A stretch of 64,000 bases of DNA from Halobacillus campisalis (GCF_030345335.1 NZ_JAPVRC010000006.1:183198-247197); one strand, 5' to 3'. Counted from the first letter of the stretch, positions 35,598 to 44,098 are shown. Notes: generated by a model not told the origin, from the sequence alone. Program-made: numbers and translations.

Positions 35598-36348
35598 TTC
35601 GCAACCCCCAATAGTACAAAGCGTACCACAGCAAAGTAAGGAAAGTGACGAGGAAGGCTGCCCCTGGGACCCCTCCAGTAACTGCCAGTAAGCTGAACAT
35701 AAATATTATCGCGCCGAACATAAAAGCCATACGTTTTTTCCATGGAGAGTGACCAGTTGATAAGTTGTTTTTAAATACGAAGTGAAGACTATGGAAGAAC
35801 AAAGCCAATAAAAACCACCCGGTAAAATTGGACAAGGGAATGTCATAATAGATACCTGGTTCCTGCCATAACCAATACTCCTGTACTTTAAAAGCTACAG
35901 GATCTAGAATTAAATCCATTGTTACTGAAATCAGAGCTCCGGAGAGGATGAAAACTGCAGCTCTTTGCCATCCCTTAATACGTGCCGTTAAACCTCTGGC
36001 TATTTCATGAGAACACCCGATGATTAGCAGCCAAGCGAATCCAATGGTAATGGGAGTATTGTATATTTTCACCCCGAAATTTTCGTTATAAAGATACTCC
36101 CCGAATAGAAACCCAGTTTCAACTCCGAGGTGCTCTACATATATACTAATAACGATAATAAGTATGCTGTAAAGGAGGCCTTTAATTGTCCCATACAATT
36201 GTGTGAAGTAAATACCGCCTATAGCTCCTGCTGTTATGAGAAATACACTGTTGGCCCATTCCAGCCATGAAGGGAGCCAATTAAAAGTTAGTAAAAAGAT
36301 ACCGCATATGTACCAAAAAATAAAAAAACGAAATATGATAGTTAGCAT
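35581..36348 (-). CDS. CruF-like carotenoid biosynthesis membrane protein (DUF422)
   Basis: Membrane protein of about seven TM helices, 255 aa. The conserved motifs GVETGFLFGEYLYNENFGVK, TIGFAW, DLILDPVAF and GIYYDIPLSNFTGW are those of the CruF/C50-carotenoid hydratase family, which adds water at the psi end of linear carotenoids. First gene of the leftward operon, so transcription of the whole operon starts near 36.35-36.45 kb. A role in end-group modification of the C30 carotenoid is inferred from context. Confidence 0.78.
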   Translation of the reverse strand: MLTIIFRFFIFWYICGIFLLTFNWLPSWLEWANSVFLITAGAIGGIYFTQLYGTIKGLLYSILIIVISIYVEHLGVETGFLFGEYLYNENFGVKIYNTPITIGFAWLLIIGCSHEIARGLTARIKGWQRAAVFILSGALISVTMDLILDPVAFKVQEYWLWQEPGIYYDIPLSNFTGWFLLALFFHSLHFVFKNNLSTGHSPWKKRMAFMFGAIIFMFSLLAVTGGVPGAAFLVTFLTLLWYALYYWGLRNAESR

Positions 36349-36493
36349 TCATGCACCTCTTAAGAAGAATATATTTCTATTGTAAATGATGATGGAAAGT
36401 GTTGTATAATGTAAAGCAACAGTTTATATAAAGATACCTCAGTTTTATTCAATTGAAACTAGGTGAATGTGCTATTTGGAAAGTAGGAATGAC

Positions 36494-38185
36494 ATGACAC
36501 CATCTTTAAACGTCTTAAAAGAGGACGACCTCCAGCTTCTTAAAGAATTGGGAAGCTGTATGAGTGACTGTCTCTTTATCATGAAAGTTGAAGGCTCACA
36601 ACTGATTTACGAGTTTATGAACGATTCAGGGTATGAATTGGCGCGACTAAATCGTAAAGATTTAGGAAAAAGCCTTTACGAATGCTTACCGGAAAGTGAA
36701 GCTGCTTTTTTAACCAACCAATATGAAGAAGTATTGGAACTCCACCATAAGATCTCCTACAAAGACACCGTCGTGTTTCCAGATGTCCAGTATCTTGCAG
36801 AAACGACACTGTTTCCACTGAAAAACGCTCAATCCCATATTACATATATCCTTGCTGTTACGAAAAACATTTCCATGTACTCAATGAAATCACCTGAAAT
36901 GCGCCATTTGAACAGGATTTTTTCATCTTATACTGAAAATACTGAAGAAGCCTTCGCATTATTTGATGTCGATTTGAACTTTTTAAGAATAAACGAATCT
37001 TTCTACCGCATCTTTGGATATCAGAAATCCGAACTCTACGCCCAATCGTGGTTTGTGATATATCCGAATACACAGGAAGACTTTTTAAAGTTAATAAAAA
37101 AACTTAAAACAGGGATGAAATTAAAACGTTTCGAATATCAAATGCAGCGTAAAAACGGGGAATGGATGACCGCTTCAATCGGTCTAACTGCGATTACTGA
37201 TGAGAACGGGGATTATACGAGAATCGTCATGATTTTAGAAGACATTTCCGAAAAAGTGAATACTAAAAAACAACTAGTAGAATCAGAAAACAGATACCGG
37301 TTGATCGCAGATCATTCTCAAGACCTTATTAAAATCATTGATAGGGAGGGAATCGTTCAATACGCCTCCCCTTCTCATTCGCATGTACTTGGCTATGAAC
37401 CCTCAGATTTAGTTGGAAATAAGTATATAGAGCACATATACTCAGAGGATCATAAAGTGATTAAAGAGAATTCCTTATCATTGTTAACGGACTTACAAGA
37501 GCTTCGTTATGAAGTAAGGATGATCAAGAATAATGGAGAGGTACTATGGGTAGAAACAAGGTTGACACCCGTCAAAAATGAAGAGGGAGGCTATACAAAG
37601 ATTGTCTCTACTACTCGTGATATTACAAAGAGAAAAAGAGCTGAAGATAAGCTGAGACAATTAGCGTATACAGACCATCTGACAGGGCTGACCAATCGAA
37701 GAGTCTTTGAAGACTATTTGAGTGATATTCATGCAGGAAGAACTGAAGTACAAGTAAATAAATTTGCTTTAATCTATTTAGATGGCGATCAGTTCAAGTC
37801 TGTGAATGATGAATTCGGCCACAACATTGGTGATGAATTACTCAGATACATCGGCGAAAGGCTGGAGCGAGCTGTCCGAAAAGAAGATATAGTTTCACGA
37901 GTAGGAGGGGACGAGTTTGCTATTCTTTTACCGAACGTCTCTTCCTCCAAAGAAGCAGAGTCAGTGGCACGCAGAATCATAGAAAGTATCCGCCAATTGT
38001 TCTATATTCAAGACCATACCTTTAATTTTACATGCAGTTTAGGCATCAGTATATATCCTGATGACTCCAATGAAATCGAGGACATTCAGAAATTTGCAGA
38101 CCTGGCTTTATATGAAGCGAAAAAACGGGGGAGGAGCCAGCATATTTTCTATTCATCCCTGCAGTCTGAGAACCAGCATAGCTAA
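36494..38185 (+). CDS. Diguanylate cyclase with PAS domains
   Basis: Cytoplasmic c-di-GMP synthase, 563 aa. Three PAS/PAC sensor modules (about 10-130, 150-265, 265-385) are followed by a GGDEF domain with an intact active site GGDEF (471-475), substrate motif DGDQFKSVNDEFGHNIGDE, and an inhibitory I-site RKED exactly five residues before it, so product feedback is expected. No TM helix, hence intracellular signals. The ATG at 36494 (after GTAGGA) is favoured over that at 36467, which abuts AGGTGA. It is transcribed away from the carotenoid operon and shares its intergenic region. Confidence 0.9.
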   Translation: MTPSLNVLKEDDLQLLKELGSCMSDCLFIMKVEGSQLIYEFMNDSGYELARLNRKDLGKSLYECLPESEAAFLTNQYEEVLELHHKISYKDTVVFPDVQYLAETTLFPLKNAQSHITYILAVTKNISMYSMKSPEMRHLNRIFSSYTENTEEAFALFDVDLNFLRINESFYRIFGYQKSELYAQSWFVIYPNTQEDFLKLIKKLKTGMKLKRFEYQMQRKNGEWMTASIGLTAITDENGDYTRIVMILEDISEKVNTKKQLVESENRYRLIADHSQDLIKIIDREGIVQYASPSHSHVLGYEPSDLVGNKYIEHIYSEDHKVIKENSLSLLTDLQELRYEVRMIKNNGEVLWVETRLTPVKNEEGGYTKIVSTTRDITKRKRAEDKLRQLAYTDHLTGLTNRRVFEDYLSDIHAGRTEVQVNKFALIYLDGDQFKSVNDEFGHNIGDELLRYIGERLERAVRKEDIVSRVGGDEFAILLPNVSSSKEAESVARRIIESIRQLFYIQDHTFNFTCSLGISIYPDDSNEIEDIQKFADLALYEAKKRGRSQHIFYSSLQSENQHS

Positions 38186-38199
38186 TAGCTATGCTGGTT
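38171..38199. terminator. Hairpin overlapping the cyclase stop codon
   Basis: Perfect 13-bp stem AACCAGCATAGCT / AGCTATGCTGGTT with a 3-base loop. It separates the convergent cyclase and DoxX genes. There is no clear T-run on either side, so this is a less certain terminator. Confidence 0.55.
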
Positions 38200-38205
38200 C
38201 AGACA

Positions 38206-38703
38206 TCAGGCTGCCTTCTTTTTCACAGATGTAAGATTTTTCTGTTTCATAATAGATTTAACATAGCGGTCAAGTCCAATGCGTCCGGCGTTTGTTCCAC
38301 CTAATATAATCAAACTGCCTATTATTAGCATTTCCGGATTTGAACTGATCGTACCGCTAAGTAAGAAAGCCATATTCATTAACATCCCGAAAAATGCACC
38401 CGTTTTAGTTAGTAACCCAATGAGCAGTGCCAGCCCGACCAGCAGTTCTCCCCACATCACAAGGAAAGTGAACAGCCCGCTGTTTGGAAGAGCGAAAGTC
38501 TCTAGAAAAGCACCCCACCATGGTTGAACTATGGCATCTTCGCCTTGAGCCTTCCCGATTGCTCCCTGTAAATAACCACTCGTATCGAAACCACCAGTTA
38601 TTTTTCCAAGACCTGAGGTAAACCAGGAATAACCTAAATAAATTCGTAACCCGAGTAAGATGATAGCGGCACTTACGTGTTCAGTAAACCATTGTTTGAT
38701 CAT
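38206..38703 (-). CDS. DoxX family membrane protein
   Basis: Four-TM protein of 165 aa in the DoxX/MhqP/CatD family. Motifs include LRIYLGYSWFTSGLGKI in TM1 and WGELLVGLALLIGLLT in TM3; the basic C-terminus is cytoplasmic. Some relatives are linked to quinone or thiol-stress responses, but no enzyme activity is established. Monocistronic. Two near-identical 17-bp direct repeats flank its promoter region (38723-38739 and 38789-38805), suggesting specific regulation. Confidence 0.85.
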   Translation of the reverse strand: MIKQWFTEHVSAAIILLGLRIYLGYSWFTSGLGKITGGFDTSGYLQGAIGKAQGEDAIVQPWWGAFLETFALPNSGLFTFLVMWGELLVGLALLIGLLTKTGAFFGMLMNMAFLLSGTISSNPEMLIIGSLIILGGTNAGRIGLDRYVKSIMKQKNLTSVKKKAA

Positions 38704-38722
38704 TTTTGTTTCCTCCTTATTA

Positions 38723-38805
38723 TGTTCAACATTTCACAATATCTTTACATGTATATAATAACTTTAATCATGCATTATGAATATCGATTGTTCAACACTT
38801 CACAA
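38723..38805. repeat. 17-bp direct repeat pair upstream of the DoxX gene
   Basis: TGTTCAACATTTCACAA at 38723-38739 and TGTTCAACACTTCACAA at 38789-38805, 16 of 17 identical, 66 bases apart. They bracket the AT-rich segment where the leftward promoter should lie. Read on the minus strand each contains TTGTGAA, the half-site of Rex/Fnr-type operators, but the second half does not match. Likely operators; regulator unknown. Confidence 0.5.
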
Positions 38806-38991
38806 ACTGTTCGAAACTTTTTGTCTGTTTTATGAACATGGTGAAACAAGGTTATGGAGTTATGCAGTGACTTTCCATAAAGGAACGTGCATGAGGTTTT
38901 AAAAAAATGTTATGATAAAATTATTAAAAGTTCAGGCTAACGATTGAAAGTTTTGGTAAAATTAATAAAGATATAAAGGGGGGGCGAAATT

Positions 38992-39072
38992 ATGGCGGAA
39001 ATTATCATGTTTATTGTATGTCTTGTTGTATTGTTTGCGTTAATCGGGTTTTGCATTTTTGACCGCGGGTAA
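38992..39072 (+). CDS. 26-aa single-helix membrane protein
   Basis: Very short ORF with a strong ribosome binding site (AAAGGGGGGG) seven bases before the ATG. The product is one hydrophobic helix (IIMFIVCLVVLFALIGFCIF) with an acidic residue at the N-terminus and DRG at the C-terminus. A terminator follows at 39117. Unrecognised. Confidence 0.55.
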   Translation: MAEIIMFIVCLVVLFALIGFCIFDRG

Positions 39073-39116
39073 GCGCTGCCGACATAAATTGATAGTATAT
39101 ATACACAGAAGATAAG

Positions 39117-39149
39117 AAGTGAGAGCTGTATAAGGCTTTCACTTTTTTT
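39117..39149 (+). terminator. Terminator after the 26-aa protein gene
   Basis: AAGTGAGAGC pairs with GCTTTCACTT (one G-T pair), then T-run. Confidence 0.85.
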
Positions 39150-39210
39150 ATGTTTATTGACACCTCTTCTTCACCTTTTTCGATTATAAAAGTGAAAGGA
39201 GGTGATAAAC

Positions 39211-39435
39211 ATGGCAGTAACATCCGACTTGATGAATTCGCAATTGCAACTCGTATTTGAAAACGGCGCTGATGATAAGGGAAACGTGAAGTTTCGCAGA
39301 AAGTCCTTCAATAACGTAAAAATGGAGGCGACCAAGGAGCAGCTTTACAATGTGGCTATCGCGTTAGCCGATCTTCAGCAAAGCACTCTTTCTACAGTTG
39401 AGAGAAATGATAGTTCACTACTAGTAGATCTTTAA
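39211..39435 (+). CDS. DUF1659 protein
   Basis: Small soluble protein of 74 aa in the DUF1659 family (LQLVFENGADDKGNVKFRRKSFNNV, then a helix ending LADLQQSTLSTVER). AAGGAGGTGATAAAC precedes the ATG at 39211; the frame could extend to a GTG at 39202 inside that site. It heads a conserved trio DUF1659-DUF2922-YvrJ found in many Bacillaceae. No function has been assigned. Confidence 0.88.
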   Translation: MAVTSDLMNSQLQLVFENGADDKGNVKFRRKSFNNVKMEATKEQLYNVAIALADLQQSTLSTVERNDSSLLVDL

Positions 39436-39466
39436 AATGAAAACAAAATAGAAAGGAGGCGTTATT

Positions 39467-39679
39467 ATGAAGAAACTAGAGTTAAAGTTCTTGAATGAGG
39501 AAGGTAAAATCGTAACCATTTCCGTAGATCACCCAATTGAACCAGTGGTGGAACAAGAAATTGATGCCGCAATGGATACAATTATCAACGAAAATTGCTT
39601 TTACTCAAGTGGAGGAGATTTAGTGGCGAAGAAAGAAGCCCGAATCGTAGAAAGAAATGTTACAAACATTGAATTATAG
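39467..39679 (+). CDS. DUF2922 protein
   Basis: A 70-aa protein of the DUF2922 family, beginning MKKLELKFLNEEGKIVTISVD with the typical DHPIEPV and a C-terminal beta segment. It sits 31 bases after the DUF1659 gene with AAGGAGGCG as ribosome binding site and is co-transcribed with it. Function unknown. Confidence 0.88.
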   Translation: MKKLELKFLNEEGKIVTISVDHPIEPVVEQEIDAAMDTIINENCFYSSGGDLVAKKEARIVERNVTNIEL

Positions 39680-39684
39680 AATGT

Positions 39685-39710
39685 GGCCGCTGAGATAGCG
39701 GCCTTTTCTT
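39685..39710 (+). terminator. Hairpin between DUF2922 and YvrJ genes
   Basis: GGCCGCT / AGCGGCC with a 5-base loop and TTTTCTTA tail. It lies inside the trio, so it may only partly stop transcription and lower YvrJ expression. Confidence 0.75.
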
Positions 39711-39754
39711 AGCAGGCTCCTCACTACACTATTTATAGGAGGAAGTGATGTTAC

Positions 39755-39889
39755 GTGGAGAATTGGATGACTTTGATAACAGAACTTGGTTTTCCGATTG
39801 CGGTGACCTTTTATTTGCTTCATCGCATTGAAGGAAAGTTGGATCTGCTCATAGAAACTCTTCACCAACTCCCGAATAAGGTGCATTAA
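39755..39889 (+). CDS. YvrJ-family small membrane protein, 44 aa
   Basis: A 44-aa product with the YvrJ pattern: an N-terminal TM segment (LITELGFPIAVTFYLLHRIE) followed by a short amphipathic helix that begins GKLDLLIETLHQ. The start is GTG at 39755, with AGGAGG 12 bases upstream; an in-frame TGA at 39746 rules out anything earlier. Third member of the DUF1659-DUF2922-YvrJ trio. Confidence 0.8.
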   Translation: MENWMTLITELGFPIAVTFYLLHRIEGKLDLLIETLHQLPNKVH

Positions 39890-39893
39890 AAGA

Positions 39894-39928
39894 GCGCTTT
39901 AACCTTTTTAAGGTTAAAGCGCATTTTA
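39894..39928. terminator. Terminator shared by YvrJ trio and sip gene
   Basis: Perfect 11-bp stem GCGCTTTAACC / GGTTAAAGCGC with a 7-base loop; ATTTTAATT on the right, TTTTAATG on the left strand. Confidence 0.85.
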
Positions 39929-40447
39929 ATTGGTCAGACTAATTTCATTAAAAGGATATATTATGAGTTCTGTACGACCAATGATTTCATCTTCGCTCAC
40001 AAACCCGAGCCCATTTCTACTATCTTTACTAATTGACCTGTTATCACCCATTACGAAATACCTTTCTTCAGGAACTTTGATAGGACCAAAATCACGGGTG
40101 CCTGACAGAGACTGATGGTCAAGATAATTTTGGTCTTGTACTTGGTCGTTGATATAAAGCTGGTTATTTCTGAATTCGATTGTGTCTCCCGGTTTTCCAA
40201 TTACTCTCTTGACATAATTCTTTGAGGGTTTTTCAATAATAACGATGTCCCCATGAGTCGGTTCATCTAAGTAGTAAATGATTTTATTGAACATTACTCT
40301 CTCTCCACTTTCAAGGGTGGGATCCATACTAGCCCCTTCGACGATTGAGGTGGCAAAGAAAAAAGTTCTTAGTATAAAAGCGAGTGCAATGGCTATCGCT
40401 ATCGCTTTTATCCATTCCAACCATTCATTTTTAGTTTCTTCGGACAA
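39926..40447 (-). CDS. lepB: Type I signal peptidase (Sip/LepB)
   Basis: Membrane serine protease releasing secreted proteins from their signal peptides, 173 aa, the short Gram-positive type. One N-terminal TM helix (about 12-31), catalytic Ser40 in EGASMDPT and Lys80 in YVKRVIG; boxes D and E appear as DTIEF and MGDNRSISKDSRNGLGFV. The start is TTG at 40447 after AGAGGAAG. It resembles B. subtilis SipS/SipT; the paralogue cannot be chosen. Confidence 0.92.
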   Translation of the reverse strand: MSEETKNEWLEWIKAIAIAIALAFILRTFFFATSIVEGASMDPTLESGERVMFNKIIYYLDEPTHGDIVIIEKPSKNYVKRVIGKPGDTIEFRNNQLYINDQVQDQNYLDHQSLSGTRDFGPIKVPEERYFVMGDNRSISKDSRNGLGFVSEDEIIGRTELIIYPFNEISLTN

Positions 40448-40587
40448 TCTTAATCTTCCTCTCTAGCTGAGCCGTGTTAATCACTATACTCTATTTCATT
40501 TTACCACAGCATTTAAAAATACATGGATGGAAATGGTCAATGTCATAAAAATTTAATGATTCAATAACTCAAAGTGGATCAAGCTGT

Positions 40588-41742
40588 CTAAGTAACTGTT
40601 AAATATTTTTCAATTCTGTCCATTCCCTTTTCCAAAGTTTGTTGACTATAAGCATAAGAAAGTCGCATATACCCTTCACCATAAACTGAGAAAGCACTGC
40701 CCGGCACCAGGGCAACTCCAGCTTTTTCGACTAATTCTATAGCTGTATCAAACGTTGAGTTCTTACTTTCAGGAAATTTGACAAACATATAAAAAGCACC
40801 GTCAGGCTGAGCATACTCTAACCCCATTTTATCCAGTCTGCCTTTTACATATTCACGTCTGTTTTTATATTCTTTTTTCATAGCGGCAGGGTCTTTAGTG
40901 CCATTTTCGAGAGCTTCCAGAGCTGCATATTGACTGACCGAGGATGCGCAGGAAACATTATATTGGTGAACTTTCAGGATGTGCTGGGACAGCCAATCAG
41001 GAGCAAGAAGATAACCCAACCTGAAGCCAGTCATAGAAAACGATTTTGATACTCCATTCACAACGATGACCTGGTCTCTCATCCCTGGCATAGAAGCTAT
41101 TGAAGTGTGGACTTGTTCATAAACAAGTTCACTGTAAATTTCATCAGATATCATAAAGATTTTATTTTCTTGAATGACTTCAGAGATTTCTCTTAGTTCC
41201 TTTTCGGACAAAGTTACTCCGGTAGGGTTTGATGGATAAGGAGTAATAACGCATTTAGTTTTTTCTGTTATGGCTTCTTTTAAATTTTCAGCTGTCAGCT
41301 TGAAATTTGATTGTTTAGTGTCCACATATTTTACAGTTGCACCAGCCAGCTTGATCAAAGGTTCATATCCAGGATAAATAGGGCCGGGTAGAATGACCTC
41401 ATCCCCGGGTTCAATGATGGTGCGGAGTGTGATATCAATAGCTTGAGATGCTCCTACAGTCACAATCACTTCCTTCATTGGATCGTAGTCTAATTGATAG
41501 CGGTCTTTGGTGTATCGGGTGATTGCTTTTCTCAATTCAACGATACCTGCATTATGTGTATATGTAGTTTTGTTATCTTTAATCGCTTGAACAGCCGCTT
41601 CTTTAACGTGATCAGGTGTAGGAAAGTCAGGCTGGCCAATCGTCAGCGATACTACATCTTCATATTCTTCAATTAAATTAAAAAACTTACGGATACCGGA
41701 AATTTCAATAGTGGATAAATTTTTATTTATTTCTGGCTTCAT
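40588..41742 (-). CDS. patA: Aminotransferase A, acetyl-DAP pathway
   Basis: PLP-dependent class I/II aminotransferase, 384 aa, matching B. subtilis PatA (N-acetyl-LL-diaminopimelate aminotransferase). The PLP lysine is in NGVSKSFSMTGFRLGY; other motifs are PYPSNPTG and SDEIYSELVYE. Together with dapH and dapL at 51.9-53.8 kb it completes the acetylase branch of lysine and cell-wall diaminopimelate synthesis. The first possible ATG (41757) overlaps the GGAGG that serves the ATG at 41742. In B. subtilis patA also lies next to cheV. Confidence 0.88.
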   Translation of the reverse strand: MKPEINKNLSTIEISGIRKFFNLIEEYEDVVSLTIGQPDFPTPDHVKEAAVQAIKDNKTTYTHNAGIVELRKAITRYTKDRYQLDYDPMKEVIVTVGASQAIDITLRTIIEPGDEVILPGPIYPGYEPLIKLAGATVKYVDTKQSNFKLTAENLKEAITEKTKCVITPYPSNPTGVTLSEKELREISEVIQENKIFMISDEIYSELVYEQVHTSIASMPGMRDQVIVVNGVSKSFSMTGFRLGYLLAPDWLSQHILKVHQYNVSCASSVSQYAALEALENGTKDPAAMKKEYKNRREYVKGRLDKMGLEYAQPDGAFYMFVKFPESKNSTFDTAIELVEKAGVALVPGSAFSVYGEGYMRLSYAYSQQTLEKGMDRIEKYLTVT

Positions 41743-41855
41743 ACAAAGAACCTCCATTTACAAGATGTTAACAAAATGTTCAAACAATTTTGATTTATCA
41801 CTTATTTTTTCTGATACAATGAAAGCGTATTAACTAGAGAGAAAGGAGTTTGATC

Positions 41856-42002
41856 ATGAGACCAAACCGAATCTCATTTGAAGAGCTCGTAGATCAGAAT
41901 AAAAAGCAGTTACTAGCTGATCAACAGGCATTAGACAAAATTGATGCCCAGGTTGATGAAAAAATGCTGAAAAATACGGATAAAAACAAAACGTTAAACT
42001 GA
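41856..42002 (+). CDS. FbpB-like small protein, 48 aa
   Basis: Short gene with AAAGGAG before the ATG. The product (MRPNRISFEELVDQNKKQLL, followed by a charged helix) fits the FbpB family, small proteins that in B. subtilis assist the Fur-regulated small RNA FsrA in iron sparing. No Fur box is obvious upstream, so iron control is not shown here. It is less basic than typical FbpB. Confidence 0.65.
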   Translation: MRPNRISFEELVDQNKKQLLADQQALDKIDAQVDEKMLKNTDKNKTLN

Positions 42003-42014
42003 TCATATCATACA

Positions 42015-42048
42015 GGAAAGGCAACCGCATTTGTGGTTGCTTTCTTTG
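42015..42048 (+). terminator. Terminator of the FbpB-like gene
   Basis: GAAAGGCAACC pairs with GGTTGCTTTC (one bulged G), followed by TTTG. Confidence 0.7.
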
Positions 42049-42088
42049 TGGTTATGCTAAAAATTGGAATAGTAAGGAGGTGTGTCTG

Positions 42089-42940
42089 TTGAGAAATATT
42101 GGATTGGTATTAGAAGGCGGTGGCATGAGGGGCAGCTATACTGCTGGCGTGTTAGATTTTTTATTAGATGAAAACATACATTTCGAATATGTAGTGGGAA
42201 CATCCGCCGGTGCGTGTAATGGCAGTTCCTATGTAGCTCGACAAAGGGGAAGAAATTACAAAGTCATGGTTGAATATGGTGGCCACCCTGAATACATATC
42301 TTATAAAAAAATATTAACTCACAAACAATTAATCGGGATGGATTTTATCTTTGATACATTGCCCAACCAACTTGTACCTTTTGATTATGAGTCTTTCATG
42401 AACCGATCTGCGACTTTTATAGTGGGAACCACAGATATGAAAACTGGAAGAGCACACTTTTATGATGACTTCCCTGATAATAAAAGTTTATTGCAAATCA
42501 TTAGAGCCGCAAGTTCGCTTCCCTTGATTGCTCCGAGCATACGCTACTTAGGTAAAGATTTAATGGATGGCGGGATTTCAGATCCCATCCCTATTCAGCA
42601 ATCCATACATGATGGTAATAAAAAACATGTAATCGTGCTGACCCGAAATGAGCAATATGTTAAACCTACTATGAAATGGAATTGGCTTTTTCGAAGAAAA
42701 TTTAAGGATTATCCCCGGTTCACCCATGCTCTTAAAATGCGTCATTTTGTTTATAATGAAACACTTAAAGTAATTCGAGAATTGGAAAGAACAGACCAGG
42801 CGTTCGTTATTCGGCCGATAAGCCCGCTTCATGTCAGTAGAATTGAAAGAAACAGAGAGAAACTTCACAATCTCTATCAAAAAGGATATGAAGATTCACA
42901 ACTAAAACGCGAAGAGCTGCTCAGGTTTCTAAGCAGCTGA
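42089..42940 (+). CDS. Patatin-like phospholipase
   Basis: Ser-Asp dyad acyl hydrolase of the patatin family, 283 aa, cytoplasmic. Oxyanion glycines are in LEGGGMRGSYTAG, nucleophile Ser39 in GTSAG, and the dyad Asp in MDGGISDP. The group resembles E. coli YjjU. The GTG at 42080 lies within the ribosome binding site AAGGAGG, so the TTG at 42089, eight bases after it, is preferred. The DNA-repair gene follows after 16 bases. Confidence 0.9.
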   Translation: MRNIGLVLEGGGMRGSYTAGVLDFLLDENIHFEYVVGTSAGACNGSSYVARQRGRNYKVMVEYGGHPEYISYKKILTHKQLIGMDFIFDTLPNQLVPFDYESFMNRSATFIVGTTDMKTGRAHFYDDFPDNKSLLQIIRAASSLPLIAPSIRYLGKDLMDGGISDPIPIQQSIHDGNKKHVIVLTRNEQYVKPTMKWNWLFRRKFKDYPRFTHALKMRHFVYNETLKVIRELERTDQAFVIRPISPLHVSRIERNREKLHNLYQKGYEDSQLKREELLRFLSS

Positions 42941-42956
42941 AGGGAGCGTTCGTGCA

Positions 42957-43655
42957 TTGAGCGGTCAAACGATCAGCAGTGAAATATACTGTACCCTTAA
43001 AGATCATCAGAACGAAGACCAAAAGAATCCGATGCAAAAATATATGAAAAACCAGTTCTGTTTTTTTGGAATCAAAACTCCAGAAAGGAATAAAGTTTTC
43101 AGGGAGGTGTATAACCGTTACCCCAATCTGACTTATGGAGAAATTGTAGAAGCTGCCTATCTGCTTTTTGAAAAAGATGAAAGGGAATGTCAGTACGCTG
43201 CACTGTCTCTTCTAAGTAAAGCTTCCTTATCCCCTCCTGTTTCAAGTATTGCGGTGTACAAAGATTTATTGTCTATAAAACCATGGTGGGACACAGTTGA
43301 TATGATTTCTTCAAATCTTTGTGGAGATTATTTTCTGTATCATCGTGAAAATTTATGGCCTATCATCGAGAAATGGTCATTTTCTGAGAATATGTGGGTC
43401 AGAAGAGCGTCTATCATTTCCCAACTGCGTTTTAAACAACAAACTGATTATGAATTGCTTTTTCAAACGATAGATCAGTTGAAAGAAGAGAAAGAATTTT
43501 TTATTGAAAAAGCAATAGGTTGGGCTTTAAGGGAATACAGTAAAACAAATCCCAAGCTCGTAATTAACTTTATTCAAACTCAAAATTTAAGCTCCTTAAG
43601 TAAGAGAGAAGCTTTGAAATGGCTTAAGAATCGAGGAAGTTCAATAACCGTATAA
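42957..43655 (+). CDS. AlkD-like DNA alkylation repair glycosylase
   Basis: HEAT-like-repeat DNA glycosylase of the AlkD family, 232 aa, removing positively charged alkylated bases such as 3- and 7-alkylpurines. The catalytic cleft motif KPWWDTVDMIS (Trp and Asp) and the WVRRASIISQL arginine, known to be important in B. cereus AlkD, are present; ALREYSK follows near the end. The start is TTG at 42957. Likely co-transcribed with the patatin gene. Confidence 0.9.
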   Translation: MSGQTISSEIYCTLKDHQNEDQKNPMQKYMKNQFCFFGIKTPERNKVFREVYNRYPNLTYGEIVEAAYLLFEKDERECQYAALSLLSKASLSPPVSSIAVYKDLLSIKPWWDTVDMISSNLCGDYFLYHRENLWPIIEKWSFSENMWVRRASIISQLRFKQQTDYELLFQTIDQLKEEKEFFIEKAIGWALREYSKTNPKLVINFIQTQNLSSLSKREALKWLKNRGSSITV

Positions 43656-43708
43656 AATGGAAGATGATTGTCTAGAATGAGGAAAAGTGACCAAAGGGGC
43701 GTGCTCTT

Positions 43709-44098
43709 ATGATTAGTTTTTCCATTTTAGACTCGATTTTCCAATGGTTTGACAATGATTTATTACAGATATTCGGAATTGAAGCATGGCATGTTCTCTT
43801 TGGACTCGTTTTTTTACTTGTTATGAGCAGTATGTGGGTGATAAAGCCAGTTCTTGAGTGGGGGATCAGTAGAAATTGGATCACTTTCATGAGCTATGTA
43901 TGCAGTTTACTCGTAGTTTTTTTGTTTCTTCAATTAGTTGATCGATATGCTATAGATGTAGATGGATCGCTGCTGCCTCCATATTTTTGGTCGATCAGTC
44001 TGCTTGCTATGAGTGCATTTGGGACTTTTCTAGTTCTTGGCAGAAGCTTATCCAAACTTGCCAAAAAGTTTATGAAAAAATCTAAGAAAGCTGCTTAG
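43709..44098 (+). CDS. Hypothetical membrane protein, 129 aa
   Basis: Unrecognised protein with three strong TM segments (about 25-45, 57-78, 90-110) and a lysine-rich cytoplasmic tail (KLAKKFMKKSKKAA). The N-terminal part is amphipathic and aromatic (ILDSIFQWFDNDLLQIF). AAAGGGGCG precedes the ATG. It lies 53 bases after the AlkD-like gene and may share its transcript. No function suggested. Confidence 0.7.
   Translation: MISFSILDSIFQWFDNDLLQIFGIEAWHVLFGLVFLLVMSSMWVIKPVLEWGISRNWITFMSYVCSLLVVFLFLQLVDRYAIDVDGSLLPPYFWSISLLAMSAFGTFLVLGRSLSKLAKKFMKKSKKAA

Noticed and set aside
42003..42088. Fur box near the FbpB-like gene
   Set aside because: Neither this region nor 41758-41855 contains a recognisable TGATAAT-type inverted repeat.
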